Shown here one piece after another: positions 1 through 13,746 of a stretch of 58,662 nucleotides of DNA (its first letter is position 1; each line of letters opens with the position of its first letter). The notes under the pieces are model-generated. The model saw only the letters and a list, made by a program, of their open reading frames with translations. It was not told the DNA's origin and made no database searches. The position numbers and the translations under genes were made by a program. Source of the DNA: Thermomucor indicae-seudaticae (taxonomy: Eukaryota; Mucoromycota; Mucoromycetes; Mucorales; Lichtheimiaceae); assembly GCA_000787465.1 (NCBI GenBank), contig JSYX01000176.1, positions 1 to 58,662 of the forward strand, read 5' to 3'.

Positions 1-305
1 CTTGAATGAGTGCAGTGTAGTCTGAATTCGGCCCAAGACTGTAGATAATCTTCATTGACGGACTCTTGTCGATGATATGAACAGCATGGTCATATAACTT
101 TTTCAAAGAGTGTGCGAGTTGAGGATGCTTGTAGTATTGAGAAGAAAGAAAAGAGCAAAGTATGTATTACATCAACTGGACACCCTCTTTTTAAGTATCT
201 ATCTTGGCTGAGACAGCTTACCTGGCATGATTGTAGCAAGCCCTTGGTAATACAAAATCTATCATCATTATTGGCAAGAGACTTTGAATTATTTCCACGT
301 GACAT
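1..305 (-). CDS. 5' end of an unrecognised gene, cut by the left edge
   Basis: Two exons read well on the minus strand. The first starts at the ATG at 305-303 (MSRGNNSKSLANND...) and ends at a GTAAGC donor after ...LLQSCQ. The second begins after a CTACAAG acceptor near 131 and reads HPQLAHSLKKLYDHAVHIID, then ...SPSMKIIYSLGP..., staying open to base 1. The phases join in frame, which supports a real spliced gene. The visible ~70 residues look helical and soluble. I do not recognise the family and the rest of the protein lies outside the window. An E-box-like CACGTG overlaps the region just 5' of the start codon on the plus strand. Confidence 0.5.
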
Positions 306-613
306 AATTCAGTGCACGCTGTAGCAAACCCTTGCAAAGAGGAAATCTAGATCTTTATGATGACACTTGCGAACATCCTTTACCCAAACAGCCAAATGAA
401 AAATGGAATCAGTGCAAAACCGTCTTTGTCAGCAGCGCCAAAAGGAACTTTCAAAAACGCAAATTAGACGGAGATACCAGTAATCCGTTTCAGACGGATG
501 ATGACCAGACCCACTTTCAGCTGAGCTGACCCGACCCATCCCACGCCGATATCTCAATGTGAGTTACGGTTAAGAACTTTATTGATCTGTTGACATGAAA
601 AGCTTTTAGTCAA
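306..613. other. Intergenic: promoter of the left-edge gene and 3' flank of the next
   Basis: About 300 bp between the start of the left-edge gene and the stop of the long minus-strand gene at 614. The plus strand holds a 65-codon open frame (332-529) without introns or recognisable motifs, which I take as chance. Nothing else is seen. Confidence 0.4.
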
Positions 614-3600
614 TCATTTTAAACAATATATTGCTGAACGGTTTGCACGCCGCTTTTTAGGTTGTGGCGGTTCTTCCGCATTCTCAACAAGCCCAAGGGC
701 ACGAAGAATGCTTTCAGACTGGCGCTCATTATGCAGAAGCATGACATATGACTTTACCAACTGTGCTTCCTCCCGATCAAGCAATGGTCGCAAGATAACA
801 CGCTTCTTTTCGCCTTTCAGTTTCTTCCAGCTATTGTACCTTGACTTGGCCTGGGTTTCCGCTAATTGCTGGAATTCCTGACGTATTTTGGCTTGCCGTA
901 GTCCTTCCACTATTTGCAACATCAATACCCGGATAGAGTCAACCGCGGCAACTGTTTCCCGTTCCTGGTAGGATACATAACATAAAAGGCATAGCGTCAG
1001 TATCGACAATGCTCGCAATGACTGTGTCTTGTCATCAAGGAATGGATAGTAGATGTCGATGATGACTGTCGCAGGTTCTTGCGAGGTCTTCCCTTCTACG
1101 TCCTGAGGGTCGTTTTCATCTTCTACTGCGGTCTCCCCTAAATCGGCTTCTGCGTCGTCAGGTTTCTTTACTGTTTCTTCTGAGATGTTGCCTGAAGCCG
1201 CTTCCACGTCCTGAGGTTCATTTCCAGCTTCGTCTTCTATGTTGCCTGACGCGGCTTCTGCGTCTTGAGGCTGCTCCATAGCTGCAGACCCTGATAACGT
1301 ACCCGACCAGACCCCGTGATTGCCAATGCTAACTCCATGTATGTGTGTGACGTCTGCCAGATTCCGTTGGATACAAACAGGATCGGCTGTAGCATCCTGT
1401 ATCCTTTTTACGCTTTGCTTAGGCATTTCTCCTACTGTCAAGTCTGCCCAATGATGGCTCGCCTAATGAAAAAAAGAACACCATCAGCCAGCAAGCTAAT
1501 GTATGCTCTTGAAACTACGTGCCTGTATTGCCTTCGCTATGCCACTGAAATAATAAATTTCGTAATCCAGCCTCGTTTCCTGGGTACTGCATCTTTCAGA
1601 TGCTTTTCCGGTAAATAGCTTAATACAGTAGAGCACTGAATACAGCACCTTGGCATCTTTGAACAATATTCAGTAACCTTTTCATGTCATTGATTAAATG
1701 GGGAAAAGCGATAACAGTACCAGACTTATCCAATCGACTCGCAAAAGCGCGCATCTCATCGACTGGATATGAGTAATCCCGAATAAGCTCATAGGGATCA
1801 ACCGCCTCATAAAGCTGTCCAAGAAAATGTACGAGCAATCGCTCATATTCTTCGGTCACGCTCAATGAGGATGTGGGATGTAGTGTTTTCCGCAAGCATC
1901 GTGTCACTAACTCATCCTCATTTGGATGACCGCAAATAAGCATGAGATTGTAAATCCAGTAATCTTTGTGCTAATTTTCGCTTAGTTAGCAAGGGTTTCA
2001 GCTGTATAGTTTCGAAAACGTACTGCAAAGAGATGGTCCATGAACGCATTTGAGAGCTTGCACGATTCGAATAGAGCAAGCCAGCCATTTTCTGTATCAG
2101 CATCACTGCTCTCTTGCTCACCTTTACCAAACAGCTCGCATGAATCACCCAATGTATGAACTATCGACAGCAGTTCACGAGGTATTTTGAATTTTGGCTT
2201 GGGCGATATCTGATGCCGGAATATAGAATAATACAAATCAGACCATAGCATCCATGTCCTCCAATCTTCGCAAGATAATCAGTAGAGTCCTCAGATGTTC
2301 ATTTTCAATCCATCTTACCAAAGTCGTTTTCGATAGTCGTGAAAAATTCGAGAGTCAAGTCTTCAAGCCGGTCCTCTCTCCGTGGCGGCATGCCACTAGA
2401 TCTCCAAGACATGTATTGCTCCCAAATGAAACTCATTCTTCTCTGAAACAGTAGTGCTTCCTCCAGATCCTGTAGATTGACGCCTTCGGGTAGCTGCGGG
2501 CCATAACGCCATCCAATTATTCTAGATATGCATCGACCGATAGCCGAAAAGTCAGCAGTAAAGAAGACAAGCTCGTCTCCTGGATTGTTAGCTTGTTGTA
2601 ACAACTCCATAGACTGTGCTATTGCCGTCTGTATCTGTTTGCACCAGTCATCCCATGTAACCGATTCAGTGGAGGTAAGGGAATTCAAGACAGACAGTAT
2701 TAGCCGCAACTTGTGGATATGTGTTCCTTTCCACTCTGTTTGCGTGAGTGCCTCCAGTTCCGGTACAAGTCGGGTCAAGAACTCTTGAAGGTCAAGCACG
2801 ATACCAGGATTCTGGGTAGCAAGTCGCGCAGGCAACAATATCGGAGGATGACCTAGAAATGTACCCTGCCCAAATTAGCCATTATCGTTTGCAAAATAGT
2901 TATTAACTGTCAAAAATTTACTGTGTCCCGACTGCTAGCTGTAACGAACGCCGCAAGGTTACTGTGTGCTTCCACCTCTGCGCGTTCAAGTATTAACTGG
3001 ATTAGATAATCACAAAGCAAAGACCCATGAGGTCCTCGCAATTTCGTGAGTCGTCCAAGCCGCCTCAACACTGGTATAATCATTTGATATCTTTCCTTTG
3101 CGCTCAAGGCTTGGGCCACAAGAGTCCGGATTACATTAAGCGGCCCAAGGACAGACAGCTTCAGCAGAGAATTGAGAAACCATTAATCAGTATCCATCAG
3201 TCAGCTAACGTATGTATGCACTTACTGCTGCCAACTTCTGCAGCACAGGACTCCAAGATACTACGATATCCTTCTTTATCTCTTCTTCGTCCTCCATGTC
3301 CCGCACAATTTGGTTACAAGTCGCACCAAGTTGTTCTTCTACATCAAGTAGGCAGACAGCTGGATCCTTGAATAATTGGTAGTCCGCAGAATAGTACTTG
3401 ATCCTATAACCAATGACCCAGGGACAAGTAAGATCTGTATCCAACAAAGACATAAGTTCGATTGAAGAGCTAGATATACAAACATGTGATTGAAGACTTT
3501 ATCCCGGTGCTTCAATAACTGCTCTTCTTGTGCAAATTCCGAAAGCATTTGATAGTAGTACGACACTAGAGCTTGGATCTGTACGGATACGAATAGCGTG

Positions 3601-5063
3601 TCATTTAAGCAGATCCTTTACTCAATATCGTAAAAATGATACCTTGCCAATGATGGGTACTCTTTCCTCTTTCGTCAGACGGTATACAGCTTTGAAAACG
3701 TTCTGATAAAATTCAAAAAGAAGATTCTCTTTGCATATCAATTGCATAAATGCGTCCCTTGTAATCGGTACCGAAAAATCGCTATGAAAGCGGCCAGAAT
3801 TGTTAGTGCTTCTGGTTAACAAGACAGTAAAGAAAAACTATACACTCACTCGATCCATATGTCCGCAAATTGAACCATCGCAGCGAGCACAGATTTCCAC
3901 CCCGGGTCCTGCTTTGTTAGGGTATAAACGCACCAATATTTACACTGGGACAAGTTCGACTCCCTTTTGCGTTCTGAGAACTGTTGCAAATAGTTTTCCA
4001 ACGCCGAGGAGATCGCGTCTTCATTTTCATGTTGCAGCTGCTGCCTAGACGTCGTTAGTACAGATTCTTCGACTTGTAAGGACGGCATCGGTGGCGAAGC
4101 CTCCCGCAAACGTTGACAAATCAGGATAAATGCTTGTTGATGCCGTGTTTCTTTGTCGACACGTCTGCAAGTCTCTGTCCATTCGTGTCTGATAGCATTC
4201 GAGGTATCGCGTCTATATAACTGTCAATAGTCCGGAGCCAATTTCCGCGGTTGTCGTATCAAAACTTACGAGAAATGTTGGGACGGCTTGAGTGTCATAA
4301 CATCACTACGTCTGTCATCCAAGGTTGCTGCTGTTCTGGTTATGCTGTGCAACGCCATCTGTACCGACTTTAACTTTGCCGCACTGGTGCAACCAATCGC
4401 AGCAATCAACTCATGTATTCTCTTCTCCCTTGCTTTCCTATAGTCCATATCATCCGCGTCTTTGCACTCCATAAGCTGATAGCGAAGAACGTGTAGAATT
4501 TTCAAAAACAGATGCTCTGCGTCTTTTTCAGATGGCTCTATTAGGTCGCAGATTTTTTCGCTCTCTCTTTCTCTCTCCATACCTTCATGATTCATTAATC
4601 TGTCTTTTAGAAACGCGATCGCATCTTCGAAATCGGTATCCTGGCGCAAACCAAAGACAATCCGGCAATAGGTCACAAGGAATAAATGGGTCGTTGCCTT
4701 GACAGTCGAGGAGGGTATCCATTCTTTTAGAATAGTAATGCATTCCTGATCCATATATAATCTCTCTCTAAGTAAAGTTTGTTGTAAAGTTGCAGGAAGA
4801 TTTTTTTACCTCAGGAGATAATGCATAAAGGTTACACAGTATTTGATCCACAAGGTTCAATTGATTGACTAACGCGACAAGCTCTTTTACATCGAGCCCT
4901 CGGCTATATCTTGAAACCGAGAAATTGGTAGCATAACCTTCGATAAACGGTGAGCTTGGGGCTAGTCATGAAAGCGTTACGCGTGTGGCAGTACCTTCCC
5001 GTTGGTACCAGGCACGAAAAAGCACTTTAGAAACGGCTGCCAATACGTCCTCTGTTTTTCCAT
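614..5063 (-). CDS. Long multi-exon helical protein, family not recognised
   Basis: A series of minus-strand exons separated by short introns can be read from the ATG at 5063 (MEKQRTYWQPFLK...) to the stop at 614. Well-supported exons include ~4961-4810 (RGLDVKELVALVNQLNLVDQ), ~4764-4270, ~4109-3850, ~3453-3230, ~2838-2310, ~2250-1985, ~1943-1630 and ~1430-614. The protein is over 1,100 residues, rich in Leu, Glu and amphipathic helices, without membrane segments, and suggests an armadillo/HEAT-like or scaffold fold. Near its C-terminus (around 1,330-1,080) is an acidic stretch with three or four imperfect copies of a 'PQDVEAASGNI'-like unit, followed by a helical domain and a basic tail with PKKRR, a possible nuclear signal. 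It could be a subunit of a large nuclear complex, but that is inference. The exon joins between 1,440 and 1,640 are uncertain, so two genes cannot be excluded. Confidence 0.55.
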
Positions 5064-5374
5064 AATAGTCGATAGTCTGTCTTAGAGAACTTGAGAGGAC
5101 CTGCACAACTCTATGGCATTTGCCGTGAGCTGACGCAGATCGGACTGCTGTGCCTCAGGTTCCATGCTCACTCTGCATTACAAGTATCGTCCGATCGCGA
5201 AAGAAATTCGAGTACACCGTCAAGATCGGCCTGCGCACCGTGCATACATTGAGCGAATCATGTGGATCCCAGGGCTACTTGCATTCTTCTAACTTGCCTG
5301 AAAAGCAAACTCCATTTTTTGAAGAAGGCGGAATTGAAAGAAGCTGCTGCTTGAACTTTTTACCACTCCTCTTT
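5064..5374. promoter_or_regulatory. Shared divergent promoter region
   Basis: About 310 bp separate the start codons of the long minus-strand gene (5063) and the CCDC97-like gene (5375). The plus-strand frame stays open upstream of 5375 to about 5150, but that extension has no family similarity and falls where a promoter and 5' leader are expected. A shared bidirectional promoter is inferred from spacing only. Confidence 0.35.
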
Positions 5375-6535
5375 ATGCAGTCAATGGATCCTTCAACGAT
5401 TAACGAGATTTCATCCTACTTGAGCCAACATTTGGACACGATCCCTTTCAAGACGCTTCAGAGAGGCGAACTGGAAGCTAGCGCAGAGCAGAAACTGAGC
5501 AAAATGCAGGATCTATTACAGCGTGATCCCGGTCTATTCCTGAGCCGTTGGGGGCGTTTCCTTCCTGCAGATATTCTTTGCAAATTCGAGCCTTTGCGAG
5601 GTAATGCCTCACTTTTACAAGAATATGAGCTCCAATGTTTCCTGAACTGGCATGCTTGAAGAAAAGGATTACGAAGTAGCCTTTTTCCTTGACCAGTATC
5701 TGGCTCGAGACGACCAAAAAGTACAGCAGCAACAGAAGAAGACGATTCATAATCGGCGCTACGAATACCTGAAAAGACATTTACGAGGTTCAGACTACTT
5801 TTCGGATGAATCCATGCAACGCCTTGATCCAGTACTGTACAAGGAATTTGTGGGCCAATATAAAACGGAAGAGGAAATGGCGTACGGGAATGACGTTGGT
5901 TTGGTTCAGAGGATCCTTAGCAACATCGATCAACAATATGCAGCAGAGCAAGTACAGAAACAAAAAGAAATGGAGGATGAGCAGTTTGAGGAGGAGGAGG
6001 AAGAAGAAGACGAAGAAGACGTCCCAATGAAAGACACGACAAAAGAAGTCGACGGTGCAGCACCAATGGATACAAATTCAACGCTGCTTTCTCCTAGTCA
6101 GCGGTCTAATATACCTCTCACTGACGATGATATTCGAGACATGCTTCCTAACCAGCGTGCCAAATTCGAAGACGATGTGATGGAAGCAATGATGGAGTTC
6201 CGAGAAGGCAAACGGCAAGAGTTAATTCGATTAATGGAAGAACGGTTTCTGGCAGGAAAAGATGCAAGTATCTATTTTCTTAGTTCAGCTTGTAGATAAC
6301 TAACTAATAGGCAAACCATTAGACGGATTTCGACTATACCAAAGTTGATTTCAACGAGGCATGTTGTTTAAGTATACGAAGAATTGTTATTTAAATGCTG
6401 AACCGTATTCTATAGACATACGACGATCTTAAACAGCAAGAGCAAGACATTCATGACCGTTATTTTGAAGAAGAATCAGACGAAGAAGGAGACCCGACGC
6501 GACCCTCTGAATATACCGGGATCTTGGATTATTAA
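5375..6535 (+). CDS. CCDC97-like protein (DUF2052 family)
   Basis: Four exons (5375-5600, 5662-6263, 6323-6358, 6416-6535) sum to 984 nt, giving 327 residues. The family signature is clear: ...LSRWGRFLPADIL..., then YEYLKRHLRGSDYFSDESMQ and LYKEFVGQYKTEEE, an acidic low-complexity run, and a tail DFDYTKVDFNE + YDDLKQQEQDIHDRYFEEE. Human CCDC97 has been linked to the SF3B part of the spliceosome; here the role is inferred from the family. The start is set at 5375 (a second in-frame ATG is at 5384) because upstream sequence lacks family similarity. Intron 1 is GT-AG. Introns 2 and 3 must use GC donors (6264 and 6359) to keep the conserved frame, which is unusual. The gene converges on the WASP gene, with stops only 122 bp apart. 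Confidence 0.85.
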
Positions 6536-6657
6536 TTGATGAAGCAAACATTTGTCTATGATATTGTGGTATACGATGCAAGGTTGGGGACGGGAAGGAC
6601 CGCAAATGTAGAGTAGCAAAAAGATGTGTGCAACCCCCTGTCTCTGTTACAAAGCTT

Positions 6658-8882
6658 CTACTCCCACTCGTCATCGTCATCTGACTCTTCGTCGCTTTGC
6701 ATTGCTGTTTTGCGTTGTTGTAATACTGCCGCCAGACTCGAGGCCAAATCGCCGCCTGCAGCGCCTCCACCTGCAGCACTTGGCGTGGCAGCTCGGCTAC
6801 TACCAGTACTTGATGAATCCTGCGGCACAGAACGCAAGGATCCACCCTTTTTGAGGTTGGCAAAACCACCCGTCGCACGAATAGATGCCATCAGGTTGGC
6901 GCGACTGTCGGATTGAGGAGGTAATGGCATTGCTGGTGCGCTTGCTGGGGCTGGAGCTGGCGGTGGGGGCGGGGGTGCTGGAGCGCCTCCACTTACTGGA
7001 GGTGGTGGTGGCGGTGGAGGTGGTGGTGCTGCCGCTCCGCCAGTTGGTGGCGGTGGTGGCGGCGGTGGTGGTGGCGGGGGGGGCACTCCTCCAGATGGTG
7101 CAGAAGGCGCTGGCGCAGAGTGTGTTGTTGAAGCTGGCATCGGTGGCGGCGGTGGAGGTGGGGGTATGCCGACTGAAGGTGCTGGCGGGACTGGTACACT
7201 AGGGCGATTCACACTTGGAGCGGGTGGAGGAGGAACTTGCCTACTGCCCCGGTTCGGTAATGGAGGCGGTGCTGCCTGTGCCGGCGGTGCTGGAGGTGCG
7301 GGTGCTCTAGAAACTGGAGGTGGTGGAGGTGCAGCTGGTGGAGTAGCCGTTCTTGCAGGAGGTGGCGGTGGTGGGCGACCATTTGCCGCTCGTCTTGGAG
7401 GAGGAGGTGGTGGAGGTGCTCTACGACCTTAAAAGATCACGTAAGTATTATCCTTATCATTTGTTTACGGTCCTGCGAACACGTACTCGCTGGAGGAGGA
7501 GGCGGTGGAGGAGGGGTTCTTTTGACTGATCCAGTACTGCTCGGTTTTCCACGACCAGTACCCGGCGGTGGAGGAGGAGGCGGTGCTGTTCCTGAAGGTT
7601 TGCTAGTCCTCTTGTTGCCATGTTGTTGGAGGAATTCATGAATAAAGTCTTGATTTTCATTGATCTCCTCCGCCGTGATACCAAGCGCGCGTAACTGCTC
7701 AAAGATACCGTTCCACTCTGGATCATTGTTCTCGATACTGAATCCTTTTTCGGGAGTATATCCAATGTGACCCACGTGTCTACCGATATTCCGCACCGTT
7801 ATTATCCAGCATGCATTTAACAACGTTCTCCTACTCTAGCCTTTACCTGAACTCAGAGGGCATACCAATTTGGCTCTTATCGATACCTCGACCTTTACGA
7901 CCTCCTGACTTTTTACCCGAAAGGAGACCACCTTTGGGCGCTCCATCTGATGATGATAATATTTGAGCAAGAACTGGCGCACCGATATTTGCATTTCACT
8001 TTTTTACCTGTAAGCTTAATTGAATACCTATTCATAACCTTATCATAGAACGCAGCGGCTTCGCTTTCATCAACAAACAGCAAACCTGCTAAGCAATCCT
8101 AAGCACACATCATCAGATCCGGTCCAAAATTCAGACAACCACACCAACTTACATCTGTCTCGAACGTATGAAAGAATGGTTTATCCTTGACATATTCGAA
8201 TCCTTCAAACAGTTCTTGTTCCCAAATGACGCCTCGCTGATTCTGACAAACTATGCATATGAGCAAGTTGAAAAGCGACCGAATAAACAGAGTCCATACT
8301 TCAATATCAATCAGCCGTATAAAGAATGAGTCGTTTTTGCTCTTGTCTTTGCAGAATGCAGCTGCACCCCAAAGATTACTATAAGACCATCTTGTAGGGT
8401 CAGGCTTTGCTACAAACAACCGAGCGACAGCCGCCGTCAGAATTTTCTGTTGCGATCCCCAAAGCTTAGATGATGCCCGCGAGTCAACAATAAAAACCGG
8501 CGCTTACAGATGTTGGCAAGGCCTTGCGTACTATATTCTTGTCTTGTGATGAAGGAAGCGTTACGGATGGCATGGCCTGAAGAGAGAAGGGAAAGAGACC
8601 CTCGAGAATGCGGTCGGGCGCTTGGCCAATTGCCCTCTTTGGTTTCGATCACAAGTCCGACAATTTCAGCATTTCCCGTGTTGTCAAAATGCAAATGATG
8701 CATTTCAATTCAAGTGCCATTGGATCCAACACAACAAGTAAGAATAAGTTAGGAATATGTTTTTAACATATCGTATCAAAATAGTAACAGGTTGCACACG
8801 TATAGAACGTCGAGGGCACGATTAAGACGCGCGAGTACTCGCCTATGGTTCCTGGTGGAGACCGATTACTGGAGGCACCCAT
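6658..8882 (-). CDS. WASP/Las17 family actin nucleation-promoting factor
   Basis: Activates the Arp2/3 complex to drive branched actin at endocytic sites. In protein order: a WH1/EVH1 domain (KILTAAVARLFVAKPDPTRW, ...SNLWGAAAF..., GVIWEQELFEGFEYV), a basic region with GGRKGRG, a CRIB-like GTPase-binding segment (FRHVGHIGYTPEKGFSIENN), long proline runs with clusters of 6-13 prolines, a WH2 actin-binding motif (SRANLMASIRATGGFANLKK) and an acidic C-terminus ending DDDDEWE with the terminal tryptophan that contacts Arp2/3. Several short introns interrupt the WH1 part; one exon ends ...VRKALPTS at a GTAAGC donor near 8508 and resumes LWGSQQK. The first exon is uncertain: ATG 8882 (MGASSNRSPP) is the best candidate. 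Ascomycete Las17 lacks a clear CRIB, so its presence here is notable. Confidence 0.85.
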
Positions 8883-9579
8883 GGTCCGCTGACGACTACA
8901 ATGTGGCAGAACACGACGTAAAACCCCCGTTGGACATGCATCTCTAATAGAAAAAGTTGATCGGTTCACCTGCTAATCAGTCTTTGTACCTGCGTCAGGC
9001 AGCGTACGGCATAGGAACAGGTATAGATGCGCGACAAATTTCCAGCAGGCACTTATTGCAGATGTTCATGAAAGTGTAAAACGCTGTTTTTGAACGGGGA
9101 AACTAGATCGTTGACTTTCGCTAGGTATGCCATATGATGGCACTATCATAAAGCTCTCTACGTGCGCCCTCTTGGCGAAGCATCGTTCCAGCTTGTTAAC
9201 ACTTCATCTTAAATCCCATTTTACGGATTTTACTTGTTACATTGTAGATATAACAAGGATGTGGAAGACAAGAGCCCCTTACTCTTTATACTTGTTCAGT
9301 TTACACTTCTTTTTAGTCGCGCGCTTCGGTTGCGGTTTGTAACGCCAACGATACGTACGTGCGTACGTAAACAAGTAAATAGTCACAGCCGAAATGAAGC
9401 TGCTCATATATGTATGAGAACCCATCTCAGCAACAAAACGCAGAGTATTCTTTGCAATGTAACTTCATCTATTCATTTGCTTTAAACAAAAGAAGATAAT
9501 ACACCTTTCTTTTTATATGTCACAATCATGTGAAAGTTGGGAGGTTGATGAATGCGGAGGAGTGGGAGAGTTTGATTAT
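8883..9579. other. Intergenic, no gene seen
   Basis: About 700 bp between the presumed WASP start and the MDH stop, which is transcribed toward it. Only short, unconvincing open frames are present (for example 9127-9342 plus). It probably contains the WASP promoter and the MDH 3' UTR. A palindromic CGTACGTACG... run lies near 9350-9366. Confidence 0.4.
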
Positions 9580-10782
9580 TTACTGAACGAAAGCCTTGCC
9601 CTTGGCAATGTTCTTCTTGAGTTCAGGGATGGCCTTGTTGATGAGTTCCTTTTCGTAGTCAGAGATTTCACCCAGACCGTGGATCTTCTCAACACCGTTG
9701 GGACCCAATTCAATGTTGCTCGAGAAGTATTCGACACCTTCGCTGGCGAACAGGTCAGACTGGACAAAGGAAGGTTCGATGATGCCCTTCTTGCCGCCGA
9801 CGGTAGCGTCCAGGACAGCGTTGGCAAAACGAGCACCAGCGAAAGCCATCGAAAGCGTAGCGGAGCCCGTGCCGTTCTTGGCCTTGACAACTTCGTCACC
9901 ACCAAACTGGATACGGTGGGTCAAGGCATCGAGTTCTTCCTTGGTGAAGGTCTCGCCGGTTTGGGAAAGAAGAGGGACAATGGTCACACCAGAGTGGCCA
10001 CCGACAACAGTGACCTTGCAGTCCTTGGGGTCCTTACCCTTGACTTCAGCCACGAAGCGAGAAGCACGGACGACGTCCAGAGTAGTGACACCGTACAGAC
10101 GCTTGGGGTCATAGACACCGGCCTTCTTCAAGGTCTCGGCAAAGATGGGGACAGTCGAGTTGACAGGGTTCGAGATGATCAAGAAGTGAGCCTTGGGGCA
10201 GTACCTAATACCCCATTAACATCCTACCCTTCTTCTTCTTCCTTCCCACTTATAAAACTACTTACTTGGCAGAAGCCTCGGCAAGGTCACGAACAATCGA
10301 AGCGTTGGTGTTGAAGAGGTCATCACGAGTCATACCAGGCTTACGAGGGACACCAGCGGGGATAATGACAACGTGGGCGTCCTGAAGAGCAGCCTTCAAG
10401 CCGTCGTTTTCCTTAGTGTAGCCTTTGACCTAATCAACACGGACTTGTGAGAAGGACGCCACTCTTCTGACCTAGACAAACCCCTTTCAAACTTACAGTC
10501 GAGTTGGTGTTGATGTGGCTATTCATCGGCAATATAAGTCTCACTTTCTCTTTAAGCGCAGTTGCAACAGCCTTACCTCAAGTCGGCAGCGACACCGGGG
10601 GTGTTGACGATATCGTAAAGGGAAAGTTCAGTGACGTGAGGGTTCTGCTTCATAAGCAAGGAGAGAGGCTGGCCGATACCGCCAGAGGCACCAAGGATGG
10701 CAACCTTGGAAAGGTTGGCAGCCGAGGTAGAGAAGGCACGCTTGGCGGCAACAGAGGGAACGATACGCGAGGCAGCAAACAT
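9580..10782 (-). CDS. Mitochondrial malate dehydrogenase
   Basis: Interconverts malate and oxaloacetate with NAD in the TCA cycle. Four exons (10782-10577, 10518-10497, 10429-10266, 10204-9580) total 1,017 nt, giving 338 residues, the usual family length. The N-terminus [20 protein letters not shown] is a typical matrix presequence. Next come the NAD-binding loop [15 protein letters not shown], the NPVNSTVP segment, [10 protein letters not shown] (substrate-binding Arg), and [16 protein letters not shown] with the catalytic His. The second exon is only 22 nt and encodes the core of SHINTNST; all three intron phases agree. It lies between the WASP promoter and a divergent SRP54 gene. Codons are strongly biased to C/G-ending forms, as expected for a highly expressed gene. 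Confidence 0.97.
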
Positions 10783-11607
10783 TTTCAGACTAGGACAAGC
10801 TGAAAGAAAAGAAGTAAAGAAAGCGCGAAGCCAGGGTACATAGAAAAACCAAAAAGCAGTCAGAGAATTTCAGCTCCCGCCCGCGCCGGCTAAATTTTTT
10901 CGAAGGTGACCTGGAAGATTTTTCGAGACATACGACGTTCAGCTTTTAGCATGTTCTCAAAGATACACTCGTTATTGTTGGCAGAATAAATCGTTGCCTA
11001 TCTCTACAATAAAGTGAACGTAATAGGAAGATGGATAGTCATTTGGTAGTGTTTAGTACATATATCGTCAATTATGTGCTTTTGGAGAGTCCATTGTACG
11101 CTGAGCACGGGATATCGTTGAGGAGCAGACAGCCTTTCTGCGCGCTTTTTCTTTCGGATTTTTGCTTTAAGACTTTGGCTTGCCTGCACGCTCCTCTCTA
11201 CGAAGACTGCCTGATCGATATGCCGCCTTGAGACAAACATTGACGAATCGAAAGTTTCCTGCACCGAATGCAGCTAAACAAATCTTATCTCATAGCGATC
11301 ACCATTAGGAAATGGTCATCGTACTGTAGAAGTTGTGCTGCTGCATAAAATTATGGTCTTACTGAGTCCTATGAACCTTGGACCCTTCTATGAGAATGAA
11401 CTTTTCTTCCAGTGTCACTTCCATCGTATACCCCTTAATAAAGATGAAGCCCCACTCGCAGAGGCCAAGGTATAAGTACTTTAACAGCTAGTAAACAGAG
11501 ACCACGGCGGAAATTGGTAGGGTTGCAATGCTGCATCTCTGCGCGGACTGGGATTCAAAATGGTTAGATCTGTCCGAATTCGTTTCTGTTCTTGAGAGTG
11601 CAAAAAG
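10783..11607. promoter_or_regulatory. Divergent intergenic region between MDH and SRP54
   Basis: About 825 bp between two divergent start codons, so it should hold both promoters. A pyrimidine/purine-rich stretch just upstream of MDH (10800-10870) looks like a 5' leader. Short open frames at 11004-11264 (minus) and 11031-11231 (plus) overlap each other and show no domain; I treat them as chance. Confidence 0.4.
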
Positions 11608-13623
<2,016 letters not shown>

Positions 13624-13746
13624 ACCGCACCCGAGCATATCTTTCTTGAAGTCTTTATACATTTTATTTCTATCTTTGCATTAGTCTAAACATAAGAAAA
13701 CGCAAGTTTGGATATACCGGAAACAAAGAGGTGTACATACTTTCTG

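Noticed and set aside
5150..5374. N-terminal extension of the CCDC97-like protein
   Set aside because: The frame is open, but the extra residues have no family similarity and occupy the only space for two promoters.
7166..7432. Gly-rich plus-strand frame
   Set aside because: It is the complement of the poly-proline region of WASP.
9517..10314. Plus-strand open frame of 265 codons across malate dehydrogenase
   Set aside because: Antisense artefact of GC-biased third positions in MDH, and it crosses an MDH intron.
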